Source: Streptomyces chryseus | Lineage (GTDB): Bacteria > Actinomycetota > Actinomycetes > Streptomycetales > Streptomycetaceae | DNA: 64,000 nt | Assembly (NCBI RefSeq): GCF_014650755.1 | Contig: NZ_BMVO01000011.1 | Coordinates: 140,505 to 204,504 of the forward strand | Direction: 5' to 3' | Part shown: piece by piece, positions 8,139 through 16,329 of the stretch | How the letters are laid out: each line of letters opens with the position of its first letter | How positions within the stretch are numbered: the first letter of the stretch is position 1 | The notes under the pieces: model-generated | The model's input: the letters and a program-made list of their open reading frames with translations, nothing else | What the model was told of the DNA's origin: nothing | Databases searched by the model: none | Position numbers and translations under genes: made by a program

Positions 8139-9291
8139 CGGACTCCACCGCGACGGCGGTACGGGGAAGTTCCTGCGCGTCGGCGTCGATGGACCGGCGC
8201 AGCGCCTCGTGGAGGCGGGCCGGTGTGAGCACGCCCAGGAAGCGGCCCGCGCTCTTCTCGTCGATGACCGCGATCCACCCGGCGTCGTGCTGGAGCATCG
8301 TGGAGAACGCCTGCTTGAGGGAGGCGCCGACGGGCAGCCACGCCTCCATCCGGCGCGCGTGCTCCCGTACGGTCCCGCCGGCCCCGCGGACCTGCTCGGC
8401 GGAGATCCAGCCGTGCAGGTCGTCGGCGCTGTCGAGCACGACGGCCCAGCGGGCTCCCTCGGCGGTCAGCGCGGCGGCGGCCCGCTCGACCGGGTCGTCG
8501 AGGTGGACGACGGGCGGCTGTTCCAGGTCGCCGGGTTCGATGGGGGTGACGGACAGCCGCTTCAGGCCCCGGTCGGCGCCGACGAAATCGGCGACGTACG
8601 GCGTGGCGGGCGCGCCGAGGACGGCGGCCGGGGCGTCGAACTGCTCGATCCTGCCCTGCCCGTAGACGGCGATGCGGTCGCCGAGGCGCACGGCCTCCTC
8701 GATGTCGTGGGTCACGAACAGCACGGTCTTGCGCACCTGGGACTGGAGCCGCAGGAACTCGTTCTGGAGGTGCTCGCGGACCACCGGATCGACCGCGCCG
8801 AAGGGCTCGTCCATGAGCAGTACGGGCGGGTCGGCGGCCAGCGCCCTGGCCACGCCGACGCGCTGGCGCTGGCCGCCGGAGAGCTGGTCGGGGTAGCGGT
8901 CGCCGTGGACGGACGGGTCGAGACCGACCAGGTCGAGGAGTTCGGCGGCGCGCTCGCGGGCCTTGGCGCGCTTGACGCCGAGGAGGTGCGGGACGGTCGC
9001 GGTGTTGTCCAGGACCGTCCTGTGGGGGAAGAGGCCGACCTGCTGGATGACATAGCCGATACGGCGGCGGAGCTGGACGGGGTCGACGGTGGATATGTCG
9101 TCCCCGTCCAGGAGAATCCGGCCGTCGCTCGGCTCGATCAGCCGGTTCACCATCTTCATGGTGGTGGTCTTGCCGCACCCGGACGGCCCGACGAGCGTGA
9201 CCAGTTCGCCCTCGGCGACTTCGAAGGAGAGGTCGTCGACGGCGGTGGTGCCGTCGGCGTACCGCTTGGTGACGTGCTCGAATCGGATCAT
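8125..9291 (-). CDS. Osmoprotectant ABC importer, ATP-binding protein with CBS domains (OpuCA/ProV-like)
   Basis: A 388-residue ATPase. Walker A is GPSGCGKTT (about residue 36), the signature is LSGGQRQR, Walker B is VLLMDEPFGAVDP, and the H-loop is in FVTHDIEEA. After the ATPase core (residues 1-240) come two CBS-type segments (about 265-380), the arrangement of OpuCA and other quaternary amine importers, where CBS pairs sense ionic strength. It is divergent from two permease genes and a binding-protein gene that together complete a glycine-betaine/carnitine/choline type uptake system. The ATG at 9291 is preceded by a 128-base divergent promoter region. Confidence 0.93.
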   Translation of the reverse strand: MIRFEHVTKRYADGTTAVDDLSFEVAEGELVTLVGPSGCGKTTTMKMVNRLIEPSDGRILLDGDDISTVDPVQLRRRIGYVIQQVGLFPHRTVLDNTATVPHLLGVKRAKARERAAELLDLVGLDPSVHGDRYPDQLSGGQRQRVGVARALAADPPVLLMDEPFGAVDPVVREHLQNEFLRLQSQVRKTVLFVTHDIEEAVRLGDRIAVYGQGRIEQFDAPAAVLGAPATPYVADFVGADRGLKRLSVTPIEPGDLEQPPVVHLDDPVERAAAALTAEGARWAVVLDSADDLHGWISAEQVRGAGGTVREHARRMEAWLPVGASLKQAFSTMLQHDAGWIAVIDEKSAGRFLGVLTPARLHEALRRSIDADAQELPRTAVAVESVSSP

Positions 9292-9419
9292 GAGTCCCCA
9301 TTGTGGCCGGTCCGGTGTCACGACCATGTTGCGGGAACGTGGCGGATTCCGGTGGCTGTCAGTGGCCGGGGATAGGGTCGTCAGACATAAGTTCGGGTTC
9401 TCGGGGGAGGTGGGGCGGC

Positions 9420-10169
9420 ATGAGCGGCCGGAGCTGCCTGACGGCGAACGACTGGATCTGCGCGGAGTACGTCCGCTCCCGGGGCCAGGAGTTGACCGAC
9501 GCGACCGTCCAGCATGTGTGGATCACGGTGGTCTCGGTGGTGATCGGTCTGCTGATCGCCTTCCCGCTGGCGCTGCTCGCGCGGGGCGCGGACGGCCGCC
9601 GGTCGCGGTTCGCGGGGCCGGTCCTCGGCCTGACGACCGTGCTCTACACGGTCCCGTCGCTGGCGATGTTCTCGTTGCTGCTGCCGGTGTTCGGGCTCTC
9701 GGCGGCCGTGGTGGTCACGGGGCTCGTCCTCTATTCGCTGACCGTCCTCGTGCGCAACATCCTGGCCGGGCTCGAAGCGGTGCCGGCGGAGGCGCGGGAG
9801 GCCGCGCTCGGGATGGGGTACGGCCGGGGGCGGCTGCTCTGGGAGGTCGAACTGCCGCTCGCGCTGCCCGCGCTGCTGGCCGGGGTGCGGATAGCGACGG
9901 TGTCGACGGTGGCCCTGACGACGGTCGGCGCGATCGTGGGGTACGGCGGCCTGGGGACCCTGATCGTGGACGGCCTCGACTCCCTCTTCAAGGCACAGGT
10001 GCTGACGGCGTCCGTGATCTGCGTGCTGCTCGCGGTGGCGGCCGACCTGCTCCTGCTCGGCGTGCAGCGGGCGCTCACTCCGTGGACCAGGGCGCCGAAG
10101 CGCCGTGAACCCCGCATACGCACCGGCGGCGCCCCTGTCCGTACGACCCGTGTCGCGAAAGCCGGCTGA
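9420..10169 (+). CDS. Osmoprotectant ABC importer permease 1 (OpuCB-like)
   Basis: A 249-residue inner-membrane permease with about six hydrophobic segments. The EAA loop that docks the ATPase is ILAGLEAVPAEAREAALGMGYGRGR near residues 115-138, followed by the conserved PLALPALLAG. The ATG at 9420 has a strong GGGGGAGG ribosome site. It is separated from the second permease gene by only three bases and is cotranscribed with it. The C-terminal tail is rich in Arg and Pro. The partner ATPase is encoded divergently. Confidence 0.92.
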   Translation: MSGRSCLTANDWICAEYVRSRGQELTDATVQHVWITVVSVVIGLLIAFPLALLARGADGRRSRFAGPVLGLTTVLYTVPSLAMFSLLLPVFGLSAAVVVTGLVLYSLTVLVRNILAGLEAVPAEAREAALGMGYGRGRLLWEVELPLALPALLAGVRIATVSTVALTTVGAIVGYGGLGTLIVDGLDSLFKAQVLTASVICVLLAVAADLLLLGVQRALTPWTRAPKRREPRIRTGGAPVRTTRVAKAG

Positions 10170-10172
10170 GCC

Positions 10173-10859
10173 GTGGGAGCGATCGGGGACGCCTTCACCT
10201 GGCTGGCGACGGGTGCCAACTGGCAGGGCGAGAGCGGCGTCTGGAACCGGCTGGCCGAGCACCTGTACTTCAGCGGCGTGTGCCTGCTGCTGTCCTGTCT
10301 GATCGCGCTGCCCGTGGCGCTGTGGCTCGGCCACCTGGGCCGGGGCGGCGCGCTGGCGGTCAACCTCTCCAACGTGGGGCGGGCGATCCCCACTCTCGCG
10401 GTGCTGGTCCTGCTGACGCTCACCCCCCTGGGGAGGCAGGGCGACCTGCCGACGATCATCGCGCTCGTGCTGTTCGCCGTGCCGCCGCTGCTCACCAACG
10501 CGTACATCGGCATGCGGGAGGTCGACCGGGCGGTGGTGGAGGCCGCGCGCGGGATGGGCATGTCGGGGTGGCAGGTGTTCGTACGGGTCGAACTGCCCCT
10601 CGCGTACCCGCTGGTGATGACCGGGCTCAGGTCGGCGTCCGTCCAGGTGGTCGCCACGGCCACGCTCGCCGCCATGGCGGGCGAGGGCGGGCTGGGGCGG
10701 ATCATCACGGCCGGCTTCAACACGTACAACACGCCACAGGTGGTGGCGGGCGCACTGCTCGTCGCCGTCCTGGCGCTGCTGGTGGAGGGCGCGCTGGTGG
10801 CGGCGGACCGGCTGCTCGACCCGATGCGCGGGCGGGACTCCGGGCGGCGCACGGCCTGA
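10173..10859 (+). CDS. Osmoprotectant ABC importer permease 2 (OpuCD-like)
   Basis: A 228-residue permease starting at a GTG three bases after the first permease stop. It has five to six hydrophobic segments and an EAA loop (EVDRAVVEAARGMGMSGWQ, about residues 113-131) followed by VELPLAYPLVMTG. The two permeases form the heterodimeric channel of the uptake system. Two distinct permeases with one binding protein is the OpuC arrangement rather than the OpuA one. Confidence 0.92.
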   Translation: MGAIGDAFTWLATGANWQGESGVWNRLAEHLYFSGVCLLLSCLIALPVALWLGHLGRGGALAVNLSNVGRAIPTLAVLVLLTLTPLGRQGDLPTIIALVLFAVPPLLTNAYIGMREVDRAVVEAARGMGMSGWQVFVRVELPLAYPLVMTGLRSASVQVVATATLAAMAGEGGLGRIITAGFNTYNTPQVVAGALLVAVLALLVEGALVAADRLLDPMRGRDSGRRTA

Positions 10860-10908
10860 CGATGTCTGTTTCGTTCTTCTGTTTTCTTCCTCTTGGATGG
10901 TGAACCTC

Positions 10909-11889
10909 ATGAGCAGGACCTCGCGCACAGCGGGTGCGGTAGTGGCCGTGATCGCACTGGCCGGCGGGCTGGCGGCATGCGGCGGCGACAGCCTGGAGAA
11001 GGGCAAGGACGGCGGCTCCGACCAGGCCGGCGCGGGCGGGCAGAAGACGTCGCTGGTGATCGGTTCGGCCGGATTCACCGAGTCCAAGGTGCTGGCCGAG
11101 CTGTACGCGCAGGTCCTCAGGGACGCCGGATACGCCACCACCATCAAGACGGTGGAGAACCGCGAACTGTACGAACCCGCCCTGGAGAAGGGCGAGATCG
11201 ACGTCGTACCGGAATACGCCGCTACGCTTGCCGAATTCCTCAACGCGAAGGTGAACGGCCCCAAGGCTCCGGAGAAGAATCCGGTCGCGTCCAGCGATGT
11301 GGCCGCCACCTTCAAAGCACTGGAGAAGCTCGCGGAGCCGCGCGGACTGAAGGCGCTGCCGGCCGGTGAGGCGGTCGACCAGAACGCCTTCGCGGTGAGC
11401 AGGGAATACGCCGAGAAGAACGACCTGAAGACCCTTTCCGACCTGGGTGAGTCCAAGCTCAAGGTGAAGATCGCGGCGGGCGACGAGTGCGAGATCCGGC
11501 CCTTCTGCGCACCCGGCCTGAAGAAGGAGTACGGGATCGACGTCACCGGCGTCGACCCCAAGGGCGTGGGCACCCCGCAGGCCAAGCAGGCGGTGAAGGA
11601 CGGCGCGGACCAGCTCGTGCTGACCACGACGACCGACGCGACGCTGGAGGGCTTCGGACTCGTACTCCTGGAGGACGACAAGAAGCTGCAGAACGCCGAC
11701 AACATCCTGCCGGTGGTCAATGCGAAGGACGCCGGAACGCCGGAGATAGCCGACGCGCTCGGCAAGCTCACCAAGGCGCTGACGACCGAGGATCTGGTGG
11801 AGCTGAACCGCAGGATCGACGCGGAACGGGTGAAGCCCGTGGACGCGGCGAAGGAGTATCTGGAGTCGAAGGGGCTGATCAAGAAGTAG
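10909..11889 (+). CDS. Osmoprotectant-binding lipoprotein (OpuCC/OpuAC-like)
   Basis: A 326-residue substrate-binding protein anchored as a lipoprotein: basic N-terminus, hydrophobic stretch and lipobox LAAC with the lipidated cysteine at about residue 24. The mature part begins near VIGSAGFTESKVLAELY and has the VVPEYAATLAEF segment and paired aromatic/acidic positions usual in quaternary-amine binding proteins. It ends the permease operon. The ATG at 10909 (GGTGA about eight bases upstream) is preferred to the ATG at 10897, which has no ribosome site. The ligand is probably glycine betaine, choline or ectoine-like; sequence alone does not decide. Confidence 0.9.
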   Translation: MSRTSRTAGAVVAVIALAGGLAACGGDSLEKGKDGGSDQAGAGGQKTSLVIGSAGFTESKVLAELYAQVLRDAGYATTIKTVENRELYEPALEKGEIDVVPEYAATLAEFLNAKVNGPKAPEKNPVASSDVAATFKALEKLAEPRGLKALPAGEAVDQNAFAVSREYAEKNDLKTLSDLGESKLKVKIAAGDECEIRPFCAPGLKKEYGIDVTGVDPKGVGTPQAKQAVKDGADQLVLTTTTDATLEGFGLVLLEDDKKLQNADNILPVVNAKDAGTPEIADALGKLTKALTTEDLVELNRRIDAERVKPVDAAKEYLESKGLIKK

Positions 11890-11909
11890 CCCGCGCGGGA
11901 ATTGGGTAA

Positions 11910-11935
11910 CCGCCCGGGAACACTTTGCCGGGCGG
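11910..11935. terminator. Hairpin after the osmoprotectant operon
   Basis: CCGCCCGG and CCGGGCGG form a perfect 8-bp stem with a 10-base loop, 20 bases after the binding-protein stop. No T-run follows. Confidence 0.5.
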
Positions 11936-11973
11936 GTCCCCATCCGCCGTCTACGCACGGTAAATTTCAGGCC

Positions 11974-12924
11974 ATGCCACGTGGACGTCACCGCCATTCG
12001 CCACCCCTGCACAGGCTGCTTCCGCCTTCCGCGGTCGCCGGCGCTTCAATACTCTGCGCCGCCGGTGCCTGGTTGTTCACGGAACCGGTGGTGTTGCGCG
12101 GTCTGGTCGCGGCGGCCGCGGCCGCGGCGGTCACCGGCGCGGTCCTCATGCGCGGCTGGGACCGTGCGGCGGGCCGTCGGGTCGCGGAGCTGACGAGGGC
12201 GCGCGCGAACGACGAGTGGAAGACCGAGGAGCGCATCGCGGATCTCGAGTCGGACATCGAGGAGTCGCGCGAACTGCGCGCCAAGCTCGACGCGAAGCTG
12301 CGCGCCAAGCGGGTCGAGCTGGCCGCGCTGCGCGGCGAACACGCCGCGCTGCTGCGGCGGTACGCGACGGCGGAGACCGAGCGTGCCAGCGCGCTGGAAG
12401 GCCGGCGCCTGCTGGCGATCGAGGCCGCGGCCCCCGCGAAGGCGCTGCCCGCCGCGGGCAGTTCGCTGACGCCGTCCGCCTACCTGCGCGCGAACATGGC
12501 GCTGGACAAGCTGTCGCGCAACGCGGCGGAGCAGGCGTCCCGCGCGTCGCGCGAGGCGCGGGACCACGGGGTGGCCGAGCCGGAGGGGAAGCACGAGGCG
12601 GCCGCCGGTAGCGACGTCGCGTCCACCCCGGAACGCGCTCGCCCGTCGTCCGCCGTCGTCCCGTACGCCGCCGGGCGTCGCCGCGCCTCGCGCATCCAGG
12701 GTGGCTTCGACTTCTTCGGCAACCAGAAGTCCGCCGCCGCGGCGATCGAGGCGGTGCAGAACGAGGACCTCGCGGACGTGGTGGGCGAGGAGGCACTGGC
12801 CGACGCGCGCCGTGGAGCGGACGGGCCGGCGGAGAGCCGGCCGGTGGGCCAGGTCATCGATCTGACGGCCCATGACGAAACGGAACAGCTCGACGTGGCG
12901 GTCCTGCGCAGCGCGATCTCGTAA
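11974..12924 (+). CDS. Unknown membrane-anchored coiled-coil protein
   Basis: I do not recognise this 316-residue protein as a named family. A basic N-terminus (MPRGRHRHSPPLHRL) leads to two hydrophobic segments at about residues 20-37 and 42-60. A strongly charged region, about residues 65-135, has heptad-like spacing (ADLESDIEESRELRAKLD) and should form a coiled coil. Then comes a low-complexity Ala/Pro/Ser region, and a C-terminal part (about 235-316) with GGFDFFGNQKSAAAAIEAVQNEDLADV, which looks like a conserved motif. Two membrane segments followed by a cytosolic coiled coil would fit a scaffolding or cell-division-linked role, but this is only a guess. It stands alone between convergent and divergent neighbours. 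Confidence 0.7.
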   Translation: MPRGRHRHSPPLHRLLPPSAVAGASILCAAGAWLFTEPVVLRGLVAAAAAAAVTGAVLMRGWDRAAGRRVAELTRARANDEWKTEERIADLESDIEESRELRAKLDAKLRAKRVELAALRGEHAALLRRYATAETERASALEGRRLLAIEAAAPAKALPAAGSSLTPSAYLRANMALDKLSRNAAEQASRASREARDHGVAEPEGKHEAAAGSDVASTPERARPSSAVVPYAAGRRRASRIQGGFDFFGNQKSAAAAIEAVQNEDLADVVGEEALADARRGADGPAESRPVGQVIDLTAHDETEQLDVAVLRSAIS

Positions 12925-13009
12925 CCGGCCGCCGGGCGGGGGCGGGAGGGGGCGCTTCCCCGGGGCGGGTTTCGTCCGCACCCCTTCCGCCCGCACGCGG
13001 GGACGTGCC

Positions 13010-13699
13010 CTAGGACAGGGCCGAGCCGCCGCCGCCCGCGCGCACCAGTCCCGACTCGTACGCCAGCACGACCACCTGGACCCGGTCGCGCAGGCCGAGC
13101 TTGGTCAGGATGCGGCCCACGTGCGTCTTGACCGTGGCCTCCGACAGCACGAGCCGCGCCGCGATCTCGCCGTTCGACAGCCCCTGCGCCACCAGCAGCA
13201 TCACCTCGCGCTCCCGCTCGGTGAGCCGGGCCAGCGCGGAGTCGACGGCCTTGGTCTCCTTGCCCGTGCTCGGCAGCATCGGCGAGAAGCGGTCCAGCAG
13301 ACGCCGCGTCGTGGACGGCGCGACGACCGCGTCACCGCTGTGCACCGACCGGATGGCGGCCAGCAGTTCACCCGGCGGCACGTCCTTCAGCATGAAGCCG
13401 CTGGCCCCCGCCTTCAGCCCGGAGAAGGCGTACTCGTCCAGGTCGAACGTGGTCAGGATGAGCACCTTCGGGGCGTCGGGATCCGCGCAGATGCGCCGCG
13501 TGGCCTCCACCCCGTCCAGCCTGGGCATCCGTACGTCCATCAGCACCACGTCCACCGCCGTGGAGCGCAGGACCTCGATCGCCTCCGCCCCGTCACCGGC
13601 CTCCGCCACGACCTCCATGTCCGGCTGCGCCGCCAGCACCATCCGGAAGCCGGTGCGCAGCAGCACCTGGTCGTCTACGAGCATCACGCGGATGGACAT
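13010..13699 (-). CDS. NarL/LuxR-family response regulator
   Basis: A 229-residue response regulator. The receiver domain (1-120) has the acidic pair at its start (VDDQ), the phospho-acceptor Asp in VVLMDVRMP (about residue 54) and the late Lys in GFMLKDV. The C-terminal LuxR-type helix-turn-helix begins at LTEREREVMLLVAQGLSNGEI. It follows the histidine kinase gene on the same strand by 55 bases, so it is the cognate partner. The target genes are not evident from the window. Confidence 0.95.
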   Translation of the reverse strand: MSIRVMLVDDQVLLRTGFRMVLAAQPDMEVVAEAGDGAEAIEVLRSTAVDVVLMDVRMPRLDGVEATRRICADPDAPKVLILTTFDLDEYAFSGLKAGASGFMLKDVPPGELLAAIRSVHSGDAVVAPSTTRRLLDRFSPMLPSTGKETKAVDSALARLTEREREVMLLVAQGLSNGEIAARLVLSEATVKTHVGRILTKLGLRDRVQVVVLAYESGLVRAGGGGSALS

Positions 13700-13754
13700 G
13701 GGGTGGGGTGCCTTTCGTCGGCGTAACCAGGGATGGGGGTGGCCGGGGTGGCGT

Positions 13755-14960
13755 TCAGTGAGCCGGTTTGAGCGGCAGCAGCGCGCTGATCCGGAAGCCG
13801 CCGCCCGGTCGCGGCCCCGCGTCGAGCGTGCCGCCGACCATACCGACGCGCTCGCGCATGCCGATCAGGCCGTGCCCCCGTCCGTCCGCGCCGCCGTCCT
13901 CGTACAGCTCGTGCGCCGCGCCCCGCCCGTCGTCCTCGACGAGCAGACCGAGCCCGTCGTCGAAGTACACGAGCCGCACGCTCGCGCCCGCTTCGGGCCC
14001 GCCGTGCTTGCGCGTGTTGGTGAGGGCCTCCTGCACGATGCGGTACGCCGTCAGCTCCACCCCGCTGGGCAGCGGGCGCGGGGTGCCCTCGACCTTGAAG
14101 TCGACGGTCAGGCCGGCGGTGCGGACCTGCTCGACGAGGTCCTCGATCTGCTCCACGTCGGGCTGGGGCACGTACTCGCCGCTCTCCTGGTGCTCGCCGG
14201 TCCGCAGTACGCCCAGCAGCCGCCGCATCTCGGCGAGCGCCTGGCGGCCGGTCGTGGAGATCGTCTCCAGTGCCTGCCTGGCCTGTGCGGGCGAGGCGTC
14301 CATGACGTACGCCGCGCCGTCGGCCTGCACCACCATCACGGAGACGTTGTGCGCGACGACGTCGTGCAGCTCACGGGCGATACGGGCCCGCTCGGCGGCG
14401 ACGGCGACCTTCGACTGCGCCTCGCGCTCCTTCTCCAGGCGGGCGGCGCGCTCCTCCAGCTCGGCGAAGTACGCCCGCCGGGTGTGCATCGAGTCGCCGA
14501 GGACCCACGCCAGCGCGAAGGGCAGGGCCATGACGATCACGAAGAAGACCGACGCGAGGACCGAGCTGCCGCCGGTCTCGGCGGGCCAGCGCAGTGCCGC
14601 CAGCGGGGCGGCCGTCAGCCCGCCGAAGAGGGCCACGCGCGATATCCAGCGTGGTCCGTCGCTCGCGGCGACGGTGTAGATGACGACGAGCATGGCCCAG
14701 TCGGCCGGATTGACCTCCACGTCGAACACCAGCTGCGCCACGCCCATCAGGACGGCCAGCAGCAGCATCTTCTCCGGAGCGCGGCGGCGCAGGGCCACCA
14801 CGAGGCAGAGCAGCGCGATGACAGGGACGGCCGCGATCCGCGACTGGGTGCCCATCGGCGCCTGGACGGCCCACAGCAGGGAGAACCCGAGGAGCGTCAC
14901 AGCCCAGAAGCTGTCGACCGTCGTCGGGTGCCTGCGGAGGAAATCGTAGAGGCGTTGCAC
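13755..14960 (-). CDS. Sensor histidine kinase of the HisKA_3 (NarL-partner) type
   Basis: A 401-residue kinase. The N-terminal half has about five or six membrane segments (residues about 17-160) with almost no extracellular loop, so it probably senses within the membrane. The dimerisation and phospho-acceptor motif is RIARELHDVVAHNVSVM near residue 190, and the HATPase domain has the N-box near NTRKHGG and the G-box DDGRGAAHELY, then GHGLIGMRERV. It is the partner of the downstream regulator. The start is a GTG at 14960. It is divergent from the MidA-like gene with a 96-base gap. Confidence 0.94.
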   Translation of the reverse strand: MQRLYDFLRRHPTTVDSFWAVTLLGFSLLWAVQAPMGTQSRIAAVPVIALLCLVVALRRRAPEKMLLLAVLMGVAQLVFDVEVNPADWAMLVVIYTVAASDGPRWISRVALFGGLTAAPLAALRWPAETGGSSVLASVFFVIVMALPFALAWVLGDSMHTRRAYFAELEERAARLEKEREAQSKVAVAAERARIARELHDVVAHNVSVMVVQADGAAYVMDASPAQARQALETISTTGRQALAEMRRLLGVLRTGEHQESGEYVPQPDVEQIEDLVEQVRTAGLTVDFKVEGTPRPLPSGVELTAYRIVQEALTNTRKHGGPEAGASVRLVYFDDGLGLLVEDDGRGAAHELYEDGGADGRGHGLIGMRERVGMVGGTLDAGPRPGGGFRISALLPLKPAH

Positions 14961-15056
14961 GTAACCCAGCGTAGGGAAATCGAATAGGTGCAGGGGTCAA
15001 CCGGAGGAGCGATCCGGTGGGCCGGAGCCTACTCCCCAAGGTGGAGACTTGGTGCC

Positions 15057-16034
15057 GTGACGGATGACTGGCAGCGGTGGCGGGAGGCCGCGGAGCAGGC
15101 GCTCTACGGCCCCGACGGTTTCTACGTACGGCCCGGCGGCCCCGGCCCGTCCGGCCACTTCCGCACGTCGGTGCACGCGTCGGCGCTGTACGCGGGGGCG
15201 GTCGCGCGGCTGCTCGCGGACGTGGACGAGTCGCTGGGGCGGCCGGCGGAGCTGGCGCTGGTCGACGTGGGGGCCGGGCGGGGCGAGCTGCTGTCGGCGG
15301 TGCTGGCGGCGCTGCCGGTGGAAGCGGCGGCGCGAGTGAGGGCGTACGGCGTGGAGCGCGCGCCCCGGCCGCCGGGTCTCGATCACCGCGTCGAGTGGGC
15401 GGCCGAGCCGCCGTCGGGGGTCACCGGACTGCTGTTCGCGAACGAGTGGCTGGACAACGTCCCGGTGGACGTGGCCGAGACCGACGCGGCGGGTGTCGCG
15501 CGGTACGTCCTCGTCCGCCGGGACGGCGAGGAGCGCCTGGGCGACCCGGTGACCGGCCTCGACGCGGACTGGCTCGCGCGCTGGTGGCCGTTGCCGCCGG
15601 ACGCCGGGCCCGGGCTGCGGGCCGAGATCGGCCGCCCCCGCGACGCGGCGTGGGCGGCGGCGGTGGCGACGCTGGACGCGGGTCTGGCGGTCGCGGTGGA
15701 CTACGCCCACGAGCGGGCGGCGCGACCCCCCTTCGGCACGCTGACGGGCTTCCGGGCGGGCCGGGAGGTACGCCCGGTCCCCGACGGCAGCTGCGACATC
15801 ACCTCCCACGTCGCGCTGGACGCGTGCGCCCTGCCCGGCGCGGAACTCCGCTCGCAGCGGGAGGCACTGCACCGCCTGGGCGTGACGGCCGCCCGCCCGC
15901 CGCTGGCCCTGGCGAGCACGGACCCGGCGGCGTACGTACGGGCGCTGTCGGGGGCGGGCGAGGCGGCGGAGCTGACGGCCCGCGGCGGCCTGGGCGACTT
16001 CACCTGGCTGAGTCAACCCGTCCCGCTCGCCTGA
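15057..16034 (+). CDS. SAM-dependent methyltransferase, MidA/NDUFAF7 family
   Basis: A 325-residue protein. An N-terminal region (RTSVHASALYAGAVARLL) precedes the SAM-binding motif LVDVGAGRGELLSAVL near residue 65; then FANEWLDNVPVDV matches the ANE-x-x-D-x-x-P-V motif of the MidA/NDUFAF7 family. In animals NDUFAF7 dimethylates an arginine of complex I subunit NDUFS2, the counterpart of NuoD. Here the next gene is an orphan nuoD, which makes the same relation plausible. The GTG at 15057 was chosen for its GGTGGAG upstream; other in-frame starts lie before it. It is shorter than mitochondrial members, which have longer N-terminal extensions. Confidence 0.83.
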   Translation: MTDDWQRWREAAEQALYGPDGFYVRPGGPGPSGHFRTSVHASALYAGAVARLLADVDESLGRPAELALVDVGAGRGELLSAVLAALPVEAAARVRAYGVERAPRPPGLDHRVEWAAEPPSGVTGLLFANEWLDNVPVDVAETDAAGVARYVLVRRDGEERLGDPVTGLDADWLARWWPLPPDAGPGLRAEIGRPRDAAWAAAVATLDAGLAVAVDYAHERAARPPFGTLTGFRAGREVRPVPDGSCDITSHVALDACALPGAELRSQREALHRLGVTAARPPLALASTDPAAYVRALSGAGEAAELTARGGLGDFTWLSQPVPLA

Positions 16035-16329
16035 CCCCCTTCCGCAGCCCCCGGGAGTGGCGGGAGGGGACGTGCCGGGGCGCTCCCCGCAGGGTGTCGA
16101 ACGCGACGGGCCCGTACTGACCGCAGCGGTGCCCGAGGGCTCGGCACCCGAGGAGACGCCCGGGCCCAGCCCCGACCCCGCAGTCCCCGTGGCCCCCACC
16201 CCCGCGCCCGACCCCGCAGCCCCCGCGCACAGCGCCCCCGCCCCCGCGCCCCCGCGCCCCCCGCTCCCGCGCGAACCGCGCTCCGCACCCGCTCACCGGC
16301 GGCGACCCCGGCGGGGGGATACTGGCCGC
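16035..16329. other. Pro/Ala-rich, C-rich intergenic stretch before nuoD
   Basis: This 295-base gap is very rich in C, with imperfect repeats of CCCGCGCCC-like units around 16180-16265. It stays open in the nuoD frame and would add a Pro/Ala-rich tail of about 90 residues to NuoD if an upstream start were used. No member of the NuoD family has such an extension to my knowledge, so I treat it as non-coding. I see no clear promoter or terminator in it. Confidence 0.5.

Noticed and set aside
16057..16329. N-terminal extension of NuoD2 (about 90 residues, Pro/Ala-rich)
   Set aside because: The frame is open but has no ribosome site and no counterpart in the NuoD family; the ATG at 16330 matches the family start.
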